DNA from: Patulibacter sp. SYSU D01012
GTDB lineage: Bacteria > Actinomycetota > Thermoleophilia > Solirubrobacterales > Solirubrobacteraceae
Length of the DNA: 64,000 bases
Direction: 5' to 3'
Assembly (NCBI RefSeq): GCF_017916475.1
Contig: NZ_JAFMTB010000001.1
Coordinates: forward strand, 124,001 to 188,000
Shown here: piece after piece, positions 49,650 through 57,542 of the stretch
Numbering within the stretch: the stretch's first letter is position 1
Layout of the letters: each line of letters starts with the position of its first letter
The notes under the pieces: model-generated
What the model was told of the DNA's origin: nothing
What the model saw: only the letters and a program-made list of their open reading frames with translations
The model's database searches: none
Translations under genes and position numbers: made by a program

Positions 49650-51613
49650 AGCGGACCAGTGTAGGCGCTCGCGCTGGGATCGACGTCACGCGTGGTACCG
49701 GCCTTCGCCGGTCCCGCGTGCGTCTCCCGCAGCTCGGCGACCTTCGTCGCGACCCCGCGCGCGTCGCCCTCGAGGACGAGCAGCGCGATCTCGTCGAACA
49801 TGTTCTCGACCACGTCCGGGGCGAACTTCTCGCGGTCCGCGGCGCGGATCCGGCTGGTCCCCGTGGACCGCGGCGTCTCGAACGGGTTGAACAGCTCCTC
49901 GTGGAGCTTCTCGCCCGGTCGGGGGCCGACGATCTCGATCGCGATGTCCTCGTCGGGCTTCAGGCCGGACAGCTCGATCATGTCGTGCGCGAGCTGCAGG
50001 ATCTTCACCGGCTCGCCCATGTCCAGCACCAGGATCTCGCCCGTCGAGCCGAGCGATCCGGCCTGGATGACCAGCTGCACGGCCTCGGGGATCGTCATGA
50101 AGTACCGGGTCATCCCCGGGTCGGTGACCGTGACGGGGCCGCCCTTGGCGATCTGTCGCTGGAAGATCGGGACGACCGAGCCGCTCGAGCCCAGGACGTT
50201 GCCGAAGCGCACGCACGAGTACCGGGTGCCCGTCCAGCGCTGGGCGGCGCTCTCGACGGCGAGCTCGGCGAGCGCCTTGCTCGCGCCCATGACCGTCGCG
50301 GGCCGGACGGCCTTGTCCGTCGAGACGAGCACGAAGCGCCCGACGCCGGCCTCGCCGCACAGCCGCGCCATCAGGCGGGTGGCAATCGAGTTGTTGCGCA
50401 CCGCCTCGACGGGGTTGAGCTCCATCAGCCCGACGTGCTTGTACGCGGCGGCGTGGAAGACGACGGTCGGCGCGTGCTCGGCGAGCACCTCGCGGATCCG
50501 CTCCCCCTCCTTCACGTCCGCGATGACCGACGCGACGGTCCCCTCGGGCACCTGGCGGTCCTCGAGCAGCTCGCGCTCGATGCGGAAGAGGTTGTCCTCG
50601 GCGTGGTCGAGCAGGATCAGCCGCGCGGGGCCGACGCGGGCGATCTGGCGGCAGAGCTCGGAGCCGATCGACCCGCCGGCGCCCGTGACCAGGACGGTCT
50701 CGCCGCGCAGGTACGCGCCGACGCGGTCCAGCTCCATCACGACGGGATCGCGGCCCAGGACGTCCTCGACGCGCACCTCGCGCACCTGGCGGACCGCGGC
50801 GCCGGGTCCGGCCTGCAGCAGCTCGAAGACCGTCGGCAGCGTGCGGACCGGCACCCCCCGGTGGCGGCCGGCGCGCAGCACCTCGGCACGCAGCGTGCCC
50901 GGCGCGGAGGGGATGGCGATGATGATCTCGTCGGGCTCGACCTCGTCGATGACGCGCGGCAGGTCGGCGATCCGGCCGAGCACCCGCACGCCGTCCACGC
51001 GGGTGCGCTGCTTCTGCTCGTCGTCGTCCACGAAGCCGGCCGGGCGCAGGCCCAGCTGCGGGTTGCGGACCATCTCGCGCAGCACCAGCCGGCCGCCCTC
51101 GCCGGCGCCGACGATCAGCGCGGTGCGCCCCGACCCGCGGGTGCCGAAGAGGAAGCGCCGCTCGGCGACGGCCCGGACGACCACGCGGACGCCGACGACG
51201 AAGAGGATCCCGGCGACGATCGCCGCGCCGTAGATGCTCGGCGGCGGGTACGTCGTGGTGATCCCCTGCGAGCTCGGCCACGTCGCGGGCTGCACGATCC
51301 CGTTCAGGCCCAGGAACAGCAGCAGGCCCAGGACGACGCCCTGGCCGGCGCGGAAGTCGTCGTGGCCGTCGGTGTGCCGCCACGGCCGGTGGTAGCCCCC
51401 GAGCGCCCAGATCGCGAGGACCACGCTGATCCCGACGAGGAACCAGGTGTGGTTGAACAGGTTGGAGAACTTCGGCGACGCCTCGGAGACGTGCCGCAGG
51501 TCGAACCGCAGGCGGAAGGACAGCCAGTACGCCGCGACGGCCAGCACGAAGTCGACCAGCGCCTGCAGGGGCGTCAGCCGGTGGAACGTCAGCGCTGCGG
51601 GGCGACGGCGCAT
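49646..51613 (-). CDS. CapD/FlaA1-like nucleoside-diphosphate sugar epimerase/dehydratase
   Basis: 655 aa. Four N-terminal spans (residues 1-130) and a CoA-binding-like Rossmann domain (ALIVGAGEGGRLVLREM) precede the catalytic NAD domain (VLVTGAGGSIGSELCRQIA, VFHAAAYKHVGLMELNPVEAV, STDKAVRPATVMGASKALAE). The catalytic Tyr of the YxxxK motif is replaced by Met as in FlaA1/PglF 4,6-dehydratases. It makes UDP-4-keto-6-deoxy sugars for surface glycans. The ATG at 51613 begins the conserved N terminus (MRRRPAALTFHRL); GATCAT lies 7 nt upstream. It is the first gene of a six-gene operon down to 42595, joined by 4-nt overlaps. Confidence 0.95.
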   Translation of the reverse strand: MRRRPAALTFHRLTPLQALVDFVLAVAAYWLSFRLRFDLRHVSEASPKFSNLFNHTWFLVGISVVLAIWALGGYHRPWRHTDGHDDFRAGQGVVLGLLLFLGLNGIVQPATWPSSQGITTTYPPPSIYGAAIVAGILFVVGVRVVVRAVAERRFLFGTRGSGRTALIVGAGEGGRLVLREMVRNPQLGLRPAGFVDDDEQKQRTRVDGVRVLGRIADLPRVIDEVEPDEIIIAIPSAPGTLRAEVLRAGRHRGVPVRTLPTVFELLQAGPGAAVRQVREVRVEDVLGRDPVVMELDRVGAYLRGETVLVTGAGGSIGSELCRQIARVGPARLILLDHAEDNLFRIERELLEDRQVPEGTVASVIADVKEGERIREVLAEHAPTVVFHAAAYKHVGLMELNPVEAVRNNSIATRLMARLCGEAGVGRFVLVSTDKAVRPATVMGASKALAELAVESAAQRWTGTRYSCVRFGNVLGSSGSVVPIFQRQIAKGGPVTVTDPGMTRYFMTIPEAVQLVIQAGSLGSTGEILVLDMGEPVKILQLAHDMIELSGLKPDEDIAIEIVGPRPGEKLHEELFNPFETPRSTGTSRIRAADREKFAPDVVENMFDEIALLVLEGDARGVATKVAELRETHAGPAKAGTTRDVDPSASAYTGPL

Positions 51614-51801
51614 CCCACCGATGATCGCACGGACCCCCGTGCCGGCACCGTGGGTCCTCGCACGCGGCGGGCCCAGGGCGGCCCGCGCCCCCGCGCCGCG
51701 CGGCCTCGCCCACCCCGTGGGCGCCCCGCCGCCGCGACCACGTGGCGCCTCGCCGCTCGCCCCTTGAGCGGCGCCTACGGTCGACCCGTCACCATGCGGG
51801 C

Positions 51802-52569
51802 GTGGCCTCCGCACCCCGCACGCCCGCGAGCCCCCGTGCGCCCCGCTCGCCGCGGCCCGCCCGTCCGGCCCGGCCCGCGGTCGCCGCCCCGCGCCGCCGC
51901 CCGGTGCCGCTGCTGCTCGTGCTCGTGGCGTTCGTGGCGATCGGCGCGCTGCTCGGCTGGATGGGGCGCGAGGCGAACAACGGCGCGTTCCGCGGGTCGT
52001 GGGAGTTCTCGCGACTGGGCGGCCCGTGGCTCGTCGGCGCGTTCGTCGCGGGCGCGCTGGCCGGCTGGCGCCGGCGCACGGGCGGGCTGGTGCTCGGCGT
52101 CGTCGGCGGGGCGGTGGCGATCGCCCTGGGGTCGCTCGCCTACTACGGCATCTCGATCTGGTGGGAGCACGTGCCGGACCCGCGGCGCGCCGCCAAGCTC
52201 GGCGTCGGCTGGGCCGCGGCGGGCGTGGTGATCGGCGGCGCGCTCGGCCTGGTCGGCGCGCTGTGGACGACGGCGGCCGGCGGTCGCGCGCGCGACCTGC
52301 TGCGCGGGGCCGGGCTCGGCACGCTCGGCGGGCTGCTCATGGGCGAGTCGATCGCCCTGCTCTGGGTGTGGGACCAGGAGCCGCTGCGGGCGATGGCCGC
52401 GCTCGAGGGCCTGGCCGGCGCCGCGGTCGTGGCGGTCGGCGCGCTCGGCCGGTCCTGGCGGTTCATCCTGGCCGCGGTCGCGCTCGCCGCGATCACCGCG
52501 TCCGTGGCGCCCGTCGCGACGACGATGGTCCGCGACGCCCTGCGGACGATCGGCTGGGCGGGGGCGTAG
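51802..52569 (+). CDS. Polytopic membrane protein, DUF6518-like
   Basis: 255 aa. An Arg/Pro/Ala-rich head of about 45 residues precedes seven hydrophobic segments. Features that recall the DUF6518 family are GAFRGSWEFSRLGGPWLVGAFVAG, a short polar loop (WWEHVPDPRR), and GLLMGESIALLWVW. Function unknown. GTG at 51802 is the in-frame start; an ATG at 51794 is out of frame. CACCAT lies 6 nt upstream of the GTG. It is divergent from the epimerase operon and convergent with DUF354. Confidence 0.7.
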   Translation: MASAPRTPASPRAPRSPRPARPARPAVAAPRRRPVPLLLVLVAFVAIGALLGWMGREANNGAFRGSWEFSRLGGPWLVGAFVAGALAGWRRRTGGLVLGVVGGAVAIALGSLAYYGISIWWEHVPDPRRAAKLGVGWAAAGVVIGGALGLVGALWTTAAGGRARDLLRGAGLGTLGGLLMGESIALLWVWDQEPLRAMAALEGLAGAAVVAVGALGRSWRFILAAVALAAITASVAPVATTMVRDALRTIGWAGA

Positions 52570-52635
52570 CGCCGCGGAGCGCGGCCGCCCCGCCGTGGCC
52601 GGCGCCGCACGCCGGGACGGCCCGCCCGCGCCGGC

Positions 52636-53661
52636 TCAGCCGGCGGCGCTCAGCAGCAGGTCGGTGAGGATCCGCGGGTCGCGGCGGGTGCGCGCGGCGT
52701 CGGCGTCGGCGCGGTCGCGCTTGGCCAGCCGCACCTCCTCCGGGTCCTCCAGCCGCCGCAGCCGCCCCGCGGCGATGAGCGCGTCGTCGACCGCCCCGGG
52801 CTTGCCGTCGAACGTCGTGAAGACCGGGGTGCCCAGCGCGACGGCCTCGCGGTTCATCGTCCCGCCCGCGCTGACCACCAGGTCGGCGAGCGCCACGAGC
52901 GACGGGCCGTCGATCGGCCGCTCGGGGATGACGAAGCCGCCCGCGTCGCGCAGCTCGGCCCGCTGCGCGTCCGTGCGCGGCAGCACGACGACCTGCCCCT
53001 GCGCGCGCAGGCGGTCGAGCACGACGGCGAAGCGGTCGTTGTGGAAGCGGTGGTAGAGCGAGACCTCGGGCGGCGTGCGCACCACGGCGATCGGCGCGGA
53101 CGGATCCAGGCCCAGCTCGTCCAGCACGGACGCGTCGGGCTCCAGGTCGGCCAGGTAGTACTCCTCCTTCAGCCCCGCGTAGGCGCGGATCTTGCCCGTC
53201 GCCCCGTAGGGGGCCAGCCGCGCGGGCGGGATGACGTCGGGCACCACCACCGCGCGCGCCAGGCGGCAGTTGATCTGGTGCTGGACCGTCGCCCACTCGT
53301 AGTCGAACGCCGTGGCGGACGGGACGCCCAGCAGCGCGGCGGCGACCGTGACGTCGTTGCTGCCGTGGCCGAGGGCCACGTCGAACGGCCGCGACCCGTC
53401 CGGGTGCCCGCCCACGCGGCGCGCCCACCGCAGCAGCGCCGTCGTGCGCGACGCCAGGCCGCGGGCCTTGTCGGGCAGCCGCTCGCCGCGGTGGTGCCCG
53501 ATCGCGGTGTGCGCGATGCCCAGGCGGTCGCACAGGCCCAGGGTCTGCGCGAAGTCGCGCGCGGTGACGTCGACCTCGTGCCCCCGCGCGCGCAGGTCCT
53601 CGATCACCGGCCGCAGGACGAGGACGTGCGGGCTGTTGGTCAGGTCGATCCAGACGCGCAT
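52636..53661 (-). CDS. DUF354 family protein (GT-B-like)
   Basis: 341 aa. DUF354 landmarks are MRVWIDLTNSPHVLVLRPVI, VDVTARDFAQTLGLCDRLG, HGSNDVTVAAALLGVPSATAF, PDVIPPARL and a C-terminal PTDGPSLVALADLVVSAGG-like segment (SLVALADLVVSAGGTMNREA) with GTPVFTTFDGKPGAVD. The fold resembles UDP-GlcNAc 2-epimerase and MurG. Function is unknown, though members often sit in polysaccharide clusters, as here. ATG at 53661 starts the conserved strand directly. It follows the DegT aminotransferase gene (59 nt away), likely in one operon. Confidence 0.92.
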   Translation of the reverse strand: MRVWIDLTNSPHVLVLRPVIEDLRARGHEVDVTARDFAQTLGLCDRLGIAHTAIGHHRGERLPDKARGLASRTTALLRWARRVGGHPDGSRPFDVALGHGSNDVTVAAALLGVPSATAFDYEWATVQHQINCRLARAVVVPDVIPPARLAPYGATGKIRAYAGLKEEYYLADLEPDASVLDELGLDPSAPIAVVRTPPEVSLYHRFHNDRFAVVLDRLRAQGQVVVLPRTDAQRAELRDAGGFVIPERPIDGPSLVALADLVVSAGGTMNREAVALGTPVFTTFDGKPGAVDDALIAAGRLRRLEDPEEVRLAKRDRADADAARTRRDPRILTDLLLSAAG

Positions 53662-53720
53662 GGCTCGGGGGGATCGTGGCAGGTGGCCGCGGCGCCCCGC
53701 CCGTCCGGCCCCTCCGGGGC

Positions 53721-54839
53721 TCAGGCCAGGACCGCGCCGACCGCCGCGACGACCTCGGCCACCTGCTCCTCGGTGATCGTCGCGCTGACGGGGATCGCGG
53801 CGTGCGTGCGGGCCAGCTCGTCCGTCGCCGGCAGGTCGACCCCGCCGCCGGGCAGGAAGCGCGCCATCGGCGGCTGGCGGTGGACCGGCGTGCGGTAGTA
53901 GCCCCGCGCGCCGATGCCGCGCGCGTTCAGGCCCGCCACCAGCTCGTCCGCGCGCGGGGAGCGGACCACGTACAGGTGCCAGGCGGGCGTGGCGTTCGGC
54001 GCGGCCACGGGCGGCGCGACCAGCTCGTCCAGCCCGGCGCGGTGGTAGCGGACGTGCGTGGCGGCGCGGTGGGCCGCCCAGTCGTCCACGTGCGGCAGCA
54101 GCACGCGCAGGACCGCGGCCTGCAGCTCGTCGAGGCGGCTGTTGTAGCCGATGTCGACGTAGTCGACCTTGTCGGCGGATCCGTGGAAGCGCAGCGTGCG
54201 GACCCGCTCGGCGATCGCGTCGTCCTGCGTCGTGATCGCCCCGCCGTCGCCGAACGCGCCCAGGTTCTTCGAGGGGTAGAAGGAGAACGTCGCGACGTCG
54301 CCGAGCGCCCCGGGGCGAGCGATCGGGTGCGTCGGGTCGCCGTCGGCGGTCAGGGTCGAGCCCGCGGCCTGCGCGGCGTCCTCGAGCACCGGCAGCCCGG
54401 TCTCGCGGCGGATCTCCGCCACCGGCGCGACGTTGCCGAACAGGTGCACCGCGATGACGGCCTTCGTGCGCGGCGTCAGCGCGGCCTTCACCGTCTCCGG
54501 CGTCACGCACATCGTCTCGGGGTCGACGTCGCAGAAGACCGGCGTCGCGCCCGTGGGCGGGATCGCCTCGGCGCTCGCCCAGAAGGTGAACGACGGGACG
54601 ACGACCTCGTCGCCGGGGCCGACGCCCAGGGCACGCAGGGCGATCGTGATCGCCTCGGTGCCGTTGGCGACGCCGACGGCGTGACGGGCGCCGAGCCACG
54701 CCGCGAACTCCTCCTCGAACGCCGTCACCTCGGGCCCGAGCACGAACGCGCCGCCGTCGGCGACGCGCAGGAGCGCCTCGTGCAGCTGCGGCCGCAGGGG
54801 GGCGAGCGCGGTGGCGGGGTCGAAGAGCGGGACGGCCAT
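53721..54839 (-). CDS. DegT/DnrJ/EryC1-family sugar aminotransferase
   Basis: 372 aa, PLP-dependent. It has AVGVANGTEAITIALRALGV, GDEVVVPSFTFWASAEAI, VLEDAAQAAGSTL (Asp pairing with the PLP nitrogen) and TFSFYPSKNLGAFGDGGAI with the PLP lysine at residue 191, and GYNSRLDELQAAVLRVLLP. It transfers an amino group from Glu to a 3- or 4-keto nucleotide sugar. The CapD-like dehydratase nearby could supply such a keto sugar. The ATG at 54839 lies 7 nt after TACCCT. Product sugar unknown. Confidence 0.95.
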   Translation of the reverse strand: MAVPLFDPATALAPLRPQLHEALLRVADGGAFVLGPEVTAFEEEFAAWLGARHAVGVANGTEAITIALRALGVGPGDEVVVPSFTFWASAEAIPPTGATPVFCDVDPETMCVTPETVKAALTPRTKAVIAVHLFGNVAPVAEIRRETGLPVLEDAAQAAGSTLTADGDPTHPIARPGALGDVATFSFYPSKNLGAFGDGGAITTQDDAIAERVRTLRFHGSADKVDYVDIGYNSRLDELQAAVLRVLLPHVDDWAAHRAATHVRYHRAGLDELVAPPVAAPNATPAWHLYVVRSPRADELVAGLNARGIGARGYYRTPVHRQPPMARFLPGGGVDLPATDELARTHAAIPVSATITEEQVAEVVAAVGAVLA

Positions 54840-54846
54840 GCCGCAG

Positions 54847-54852
54847 AGGGTA
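54847..54852 (-). promoter_or_regulatory. Candidate -10 box for leaderless aminotransferase mRNA
   Basis: TACCCT on the minus strand ends 7 nt before the ATG at 54839; no Shine-Dalgarno sequence. Confidence 0.5.
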
Positions 54853-55003
54853 TGCCTCGCGGCGCCCGGGAACCGTGCGCCCGGCGACACGTCGAGCCCG
54901 CGGCCGCGCCCCGGCTCGCCGGGCGGCGCGCGGCCGGCGCACCGCCGCGGACGGACGACGGAGAACGCCGTGCACGGCCGCCGCGGGCCGCCGCCCGGGG
55001 GCG

Positions 55004-55009
55004 TACCCT
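55004..55009 (+). promoter_or_regulatory. Candidate -10 box for leaderless uppP mRNA
   Basis: TACCCT ends 8 nt before the GTG at 55018. It mirrors the TACCCT of the divergent aminotransferase gene. Confidence 0.5.
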
Positions 55010-55017
55010 GCCGTGCC

Positions 55018-55881
55018 GTGTCCGCGCCCGACCGCATCAGTCCCCGCCGCGGGCTCGCCGCCGCGCTGCTCGCCGGCGCGCTGCACGGGCCGGCCGAGGC
55101 GCTGCCCGTCTCCTCCTCCGCCCACGTCGCCTTCGTCGCCCGCCTGGCCGCGGGCCGCCGCGGACGCCGGCCGGCCGATCCCGAGCTGGCGAAGAGCGTC
55201 GAGGTCGGCGCGCACGCGGGGACGCTCGCGGGCCTGGCGGTGGGGCTGCGGCGCGAGGGCGGCCTGGTGGTGCGCACCGCCCTGCGCGAGCCGCGACTCG
55301 CCGCTCGCGCCGCGCTGCGGATCGGCGTCGCGTCGCTGCCCGCGGTGCTCGGCGCGCTGACGTGCGAGCGGCTGATCGAGGGCCACCTGGGCGGCGACCG
55401 CGCGATCGCGGCGGGCCTGGCCGCCGGGTCGGTGGCGATGACGCTGGCGGACGCGCGCCCCGCCGACGGCCGCGACTGGACGGACGCGACGCTGCTCGAC
55501 GCGCTGGCGATCGGGACCGCGCAGTCCATGGCGCTGTGGCCGGGCGTGTCGCGCAGCGGCGCCGTCCTCACGGCCGCGCGCGCCCGCGGGTTCTCTCGCG
55601 CCGCGTCGGGCCGGATCTCGGCCGCGCTCGCCGTCCCCGTCGTCGGCGGCGCGACGCTGCTCAAGCTCGTCCGTCTGTCCGCCCGGCTGCGCGCGGGGAC
55701 GCTCGACCGCGGGCAGGTCACGGTGCTGACGGCGGTGACCGCGACGGCCGCCGCGTCGGGCGTCCTGGCGGCCCCGACGGCGCGTCGCACGCTCGACGGC
55801 GTGCCGCTGGCCCCCTTCGCGGCGTACCGGGTGGCGCTCGCGGGCGCGCTCGCGGCGGCGGATCGCCGGTGGCGCCGCTGA
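55018..55881 (+). CDS. uppP: Undecaprenyl-diphosphatase (UppP/BacA family)
   Basis: 287 aa, about eight spans. The two active-site regions are visible: HGPAEALPVSSSAHV (family consensus QGxxExxPVSSSGH, with Gln replaced by His and Gly by Ala; catalytic Glu27 kept) and WPGVSRSGAVLTAARARG near residue 173. The enzyme turns undecaprenyl diphosphate into undecaprenyl phosphate outside the membrane, recycling the carrier used for peptidoglycan and the surface polymers made by the neighbouring genes. The N-terminal Gln-to-His change is unusual. The GTG start follows TACCCT by 8 nt. Confidence 0.88.
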   Translation: MSAPDRISPRRGLAAALLAGALHGPAEALPVSSSAHVAFVARLAAGRRGRRPADPELAKSVEVGAHAGTLAGLAVGLRREGGLVVRTALREPRLAARAALRIGVASLPAVLGALTCERLIEGHLGGDRAIAAGLAAGSVAMTLADARPADGRDWTDATLLDALAIGTAQSMALWPGVSRSGAVLTAARARGFSRAASGRISAALAVPVVGGATLLKLVRLSARLRAGTLDRGQVTVLTAVTATAAASGVLAAPTARRTLDGVPLAPFAAYRVALAGALAAADRRWRR

Positions 55882-55915
55882 CCCGGCCGCCCGCCGTCTG
55901 CGACGATTCCCCGCG

Positions 55916-56971
55916 ATGAGCGACGCCTACGCAGCCTCCGGGGTCGACACCACGCAGTCCGACGCGGGCGTCGGCGCGCTGGTCTCGGTGCTGAAGACGA
56001 TCTCCACCGGCAAGCCCTCCACCTCGGTGCTCGGGTCCGGGCACTACGCGAGCGTGCTGCGCGTGGCCCCGAACCTCGGCGTCGCGATCGCGACCGACGG
56101 CGTGGGCTCCAAGCTCATCGTCGCCGAGGAGACCGGACGGCTCGACACCGTCGGCATCGACTGCATCGCGATGAACGTCAACGACCTCGTGTGCGTGGGC
56201 GCCGAGCCGATCGCGATGCTCGACTACCTGGCCGTGCAGGAGCCCGACGGCGAGCGCCTGGCGGCCATCGCGCGCGGCCTGAAGGCCGGCGCCGAGGACG
56301 CGGGCATCGAGATCCCGGGCGGCGAGCTCGCGGTGCTGCCCGAGCTGCTCAAGGGCCACCCCGACCCGCTCGGCTTCGACCTGTGCGGCACCGCCATCGG
56401 CACCGTCGCCCTGGACGAGATGGTCACCGGCGAGCGCATCCAGCCGGGCGACGCGATGATCGGCCTGCCCTCGAGCGGCATCCACTCCAACGGCTACACC
56501 CTCGCCCGCAAGGCGCTGCAGCAGGACGGCGGCCTGGCGCTGGACGATCGCCCCGAGGAGCTCGGCGGCGCGTCCGTCGCCGACGCGCTGCTCGAGCCGA
56601 CGGTCATCTACGTCCGCGCCATCGTCGAGCTGCTGCAGAGCGGCATCGCCGTGCGCGGCCTGAGCCACATCACCGGCGGCGGCCTGCTGAACCTCGTGCG
56701 GCTCGGGCCCGACCGCCTCGGCTTCGACGTCACCGACCCGCTCCCGGTGCCCCCGATCTTCGGCCTGATCCAGCGGCTCGGCCAGGTCTCCGAGGCCGAG
56801 ATGTGGGAGGTCTTCAACATGGGCTGCGGCTTCGTCGCGATCGTCCCCGAGGACCAGGTCGACGCCGCCTGCACCCTGCTGGACAAGCGCCACCACGGCA
56901 CCCGCCGCATCGGCACGGTGTCGGACCGCCCGGGCGTCTGCACCGCGCCGGGCGGCGTCGAGCTGCGGTAG
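55916..56971 (+). CDS. purM: Phosphoribosylformylglycinamidine cyclo-ligase
   Basis: 351 aa, standard AIR synthetase length. It begins YAASGVDTTQSDAGVGALV and has VLGSGHYASVLRV, IATDGVGSKLIVAEETG, DCIAMNVNDLVCVGAEPI, GFDLCGTAIGTV, GLPSSGIHSNGYTLAR and GLSHITGGGLLNL, followed by VFNMGCGFVAIV. It closes the imidazole ring in purine synthesis, using ATP and FGAM. GACGAT lies 8 nt before the ATG at 55916. No other pur gene is present in the window. It is convergent with the lipoprotein gene, 7 nt away. Confidence 0.97.
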   Translation: MSDAYAASGVDTTQSDAGVGALVSVLKTISTGKPSTSVLGSGHYASVLRVAPNLGVAIATDGVGSKLIVAEETGRLDTVGIDCIAMNVNDLVCVGAEPIAMLDYLAVQEPDGERLAAIARGLKAGAEDAGIEIPGGELAVLPELLKGHPDPLGFDLCGTAIGTVALDEMVTGERIQPGDAMIGLPSSGIHSNGYTLARKALQQDGGLALDDRPEELGGASVADALLEPTVIYVRAIVELLQSGIAVRGLSHITGGGLLNLVRLGPDRLGFDVTDPLPVPPIFGLIQRLGQVSEAEMWEVFNMGCGFVAIVPEDQVDAACTLLDKRHHGTRRIGTVSDRPGVCTAPGGVELR

Positions 56972-56978
56972 GGGCGGC

Positions 56979-57371
56979 CTACCCGACCCCGTCGACCGCG
57001 ACGACGCGGCCGCCGCGGACGACGACGTTCGCCCGCTCGGGGCGCAGGTCGTCCGTGCGCGCCAAGCCCTCTCCGTCGCGTTCGACGACCCGTACCGCGC
57101 AGCCCCGCACGGCCGCGAGCGCCTGGGCGTCGCGGAGGGGCCGCCCCACGAGCGTGCGGGCGTCGAAGTCGCGGGGCGCGCGGGCGGGGCCGGCGACCGC
57201 CCGGCAGGCGGGCGCGTCCGGGGCGCGCGGCACCTCGCCGGCGCCGGGGGCGCGGGTCGGCGCGGTGGAGCGGGCCGTGGTGCTGCGGCCCGCGTCGCCG
57301 CCGCTCCCGTCCCCGCACCCGACCAGGCCGATCACGGCCGCGACCGCGACGGCTCCGCACAGCACGCGCAT
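56979..57371 (-). CDS. Lipoprotein with inhibitor I78-like C terminus
   Basis: 130 aa. A signal peptide ends in the lipobox LVGC (VAAVIGLVGCGDGSG), followed by a Thr/Ala/Pro stalk and a 60-residue domain: LVGRPLRDAQALAAVRGCAV, RVVERDGEGLARTDDLRPER and NVVVRGGRVVAVDG. The last pattern (RVV..DG...T.D.RP.R.NV.V..G.V) resembles peptidase inhibitor I78 family proteins, or a PASTA-like fold. The ATG at 57371 gives a normal signal peptide. Its target, if it is an inhibitor, is unknown. Confidence 0.72.
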   Translation of the reverse strand: MRVLCGAVAVAAVIGLVGCGDGSGGDAGRSTTARSTAPTRAPGAGEVPRAPDAPACRAVAGPARAPRDFDARTLVGRPLRDAQALAAVRGCAVRVVERDGEGLARTDDLRPERANVVVRGGRVVAVDGVG

Positions 57372-57542
57372 GGGAACAGCCTGCCGTACGTGCGTGCGCG
57401 GCGCCGACGGGAGCGCAGGAGGACACATCTCGCACACCCGTCCGCCCGGACGGCCCCGACCGACAGTTTGGTCACGCGCCGCCGATCGGCGGGGGCACGG
57501 GTCGGCGCGCGCCGGCCGCCGTCCCTATCCGAAGGCTTTCTC

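Noticed and set aside
49658-49663. Strong promoter TACACT before the LytR_C gene
   Set aside because: It lies in the last codons of the epimerase gene and the two genes are coupled by ATGA; the match is likely chance, although an internal promoter cannot be excluded.
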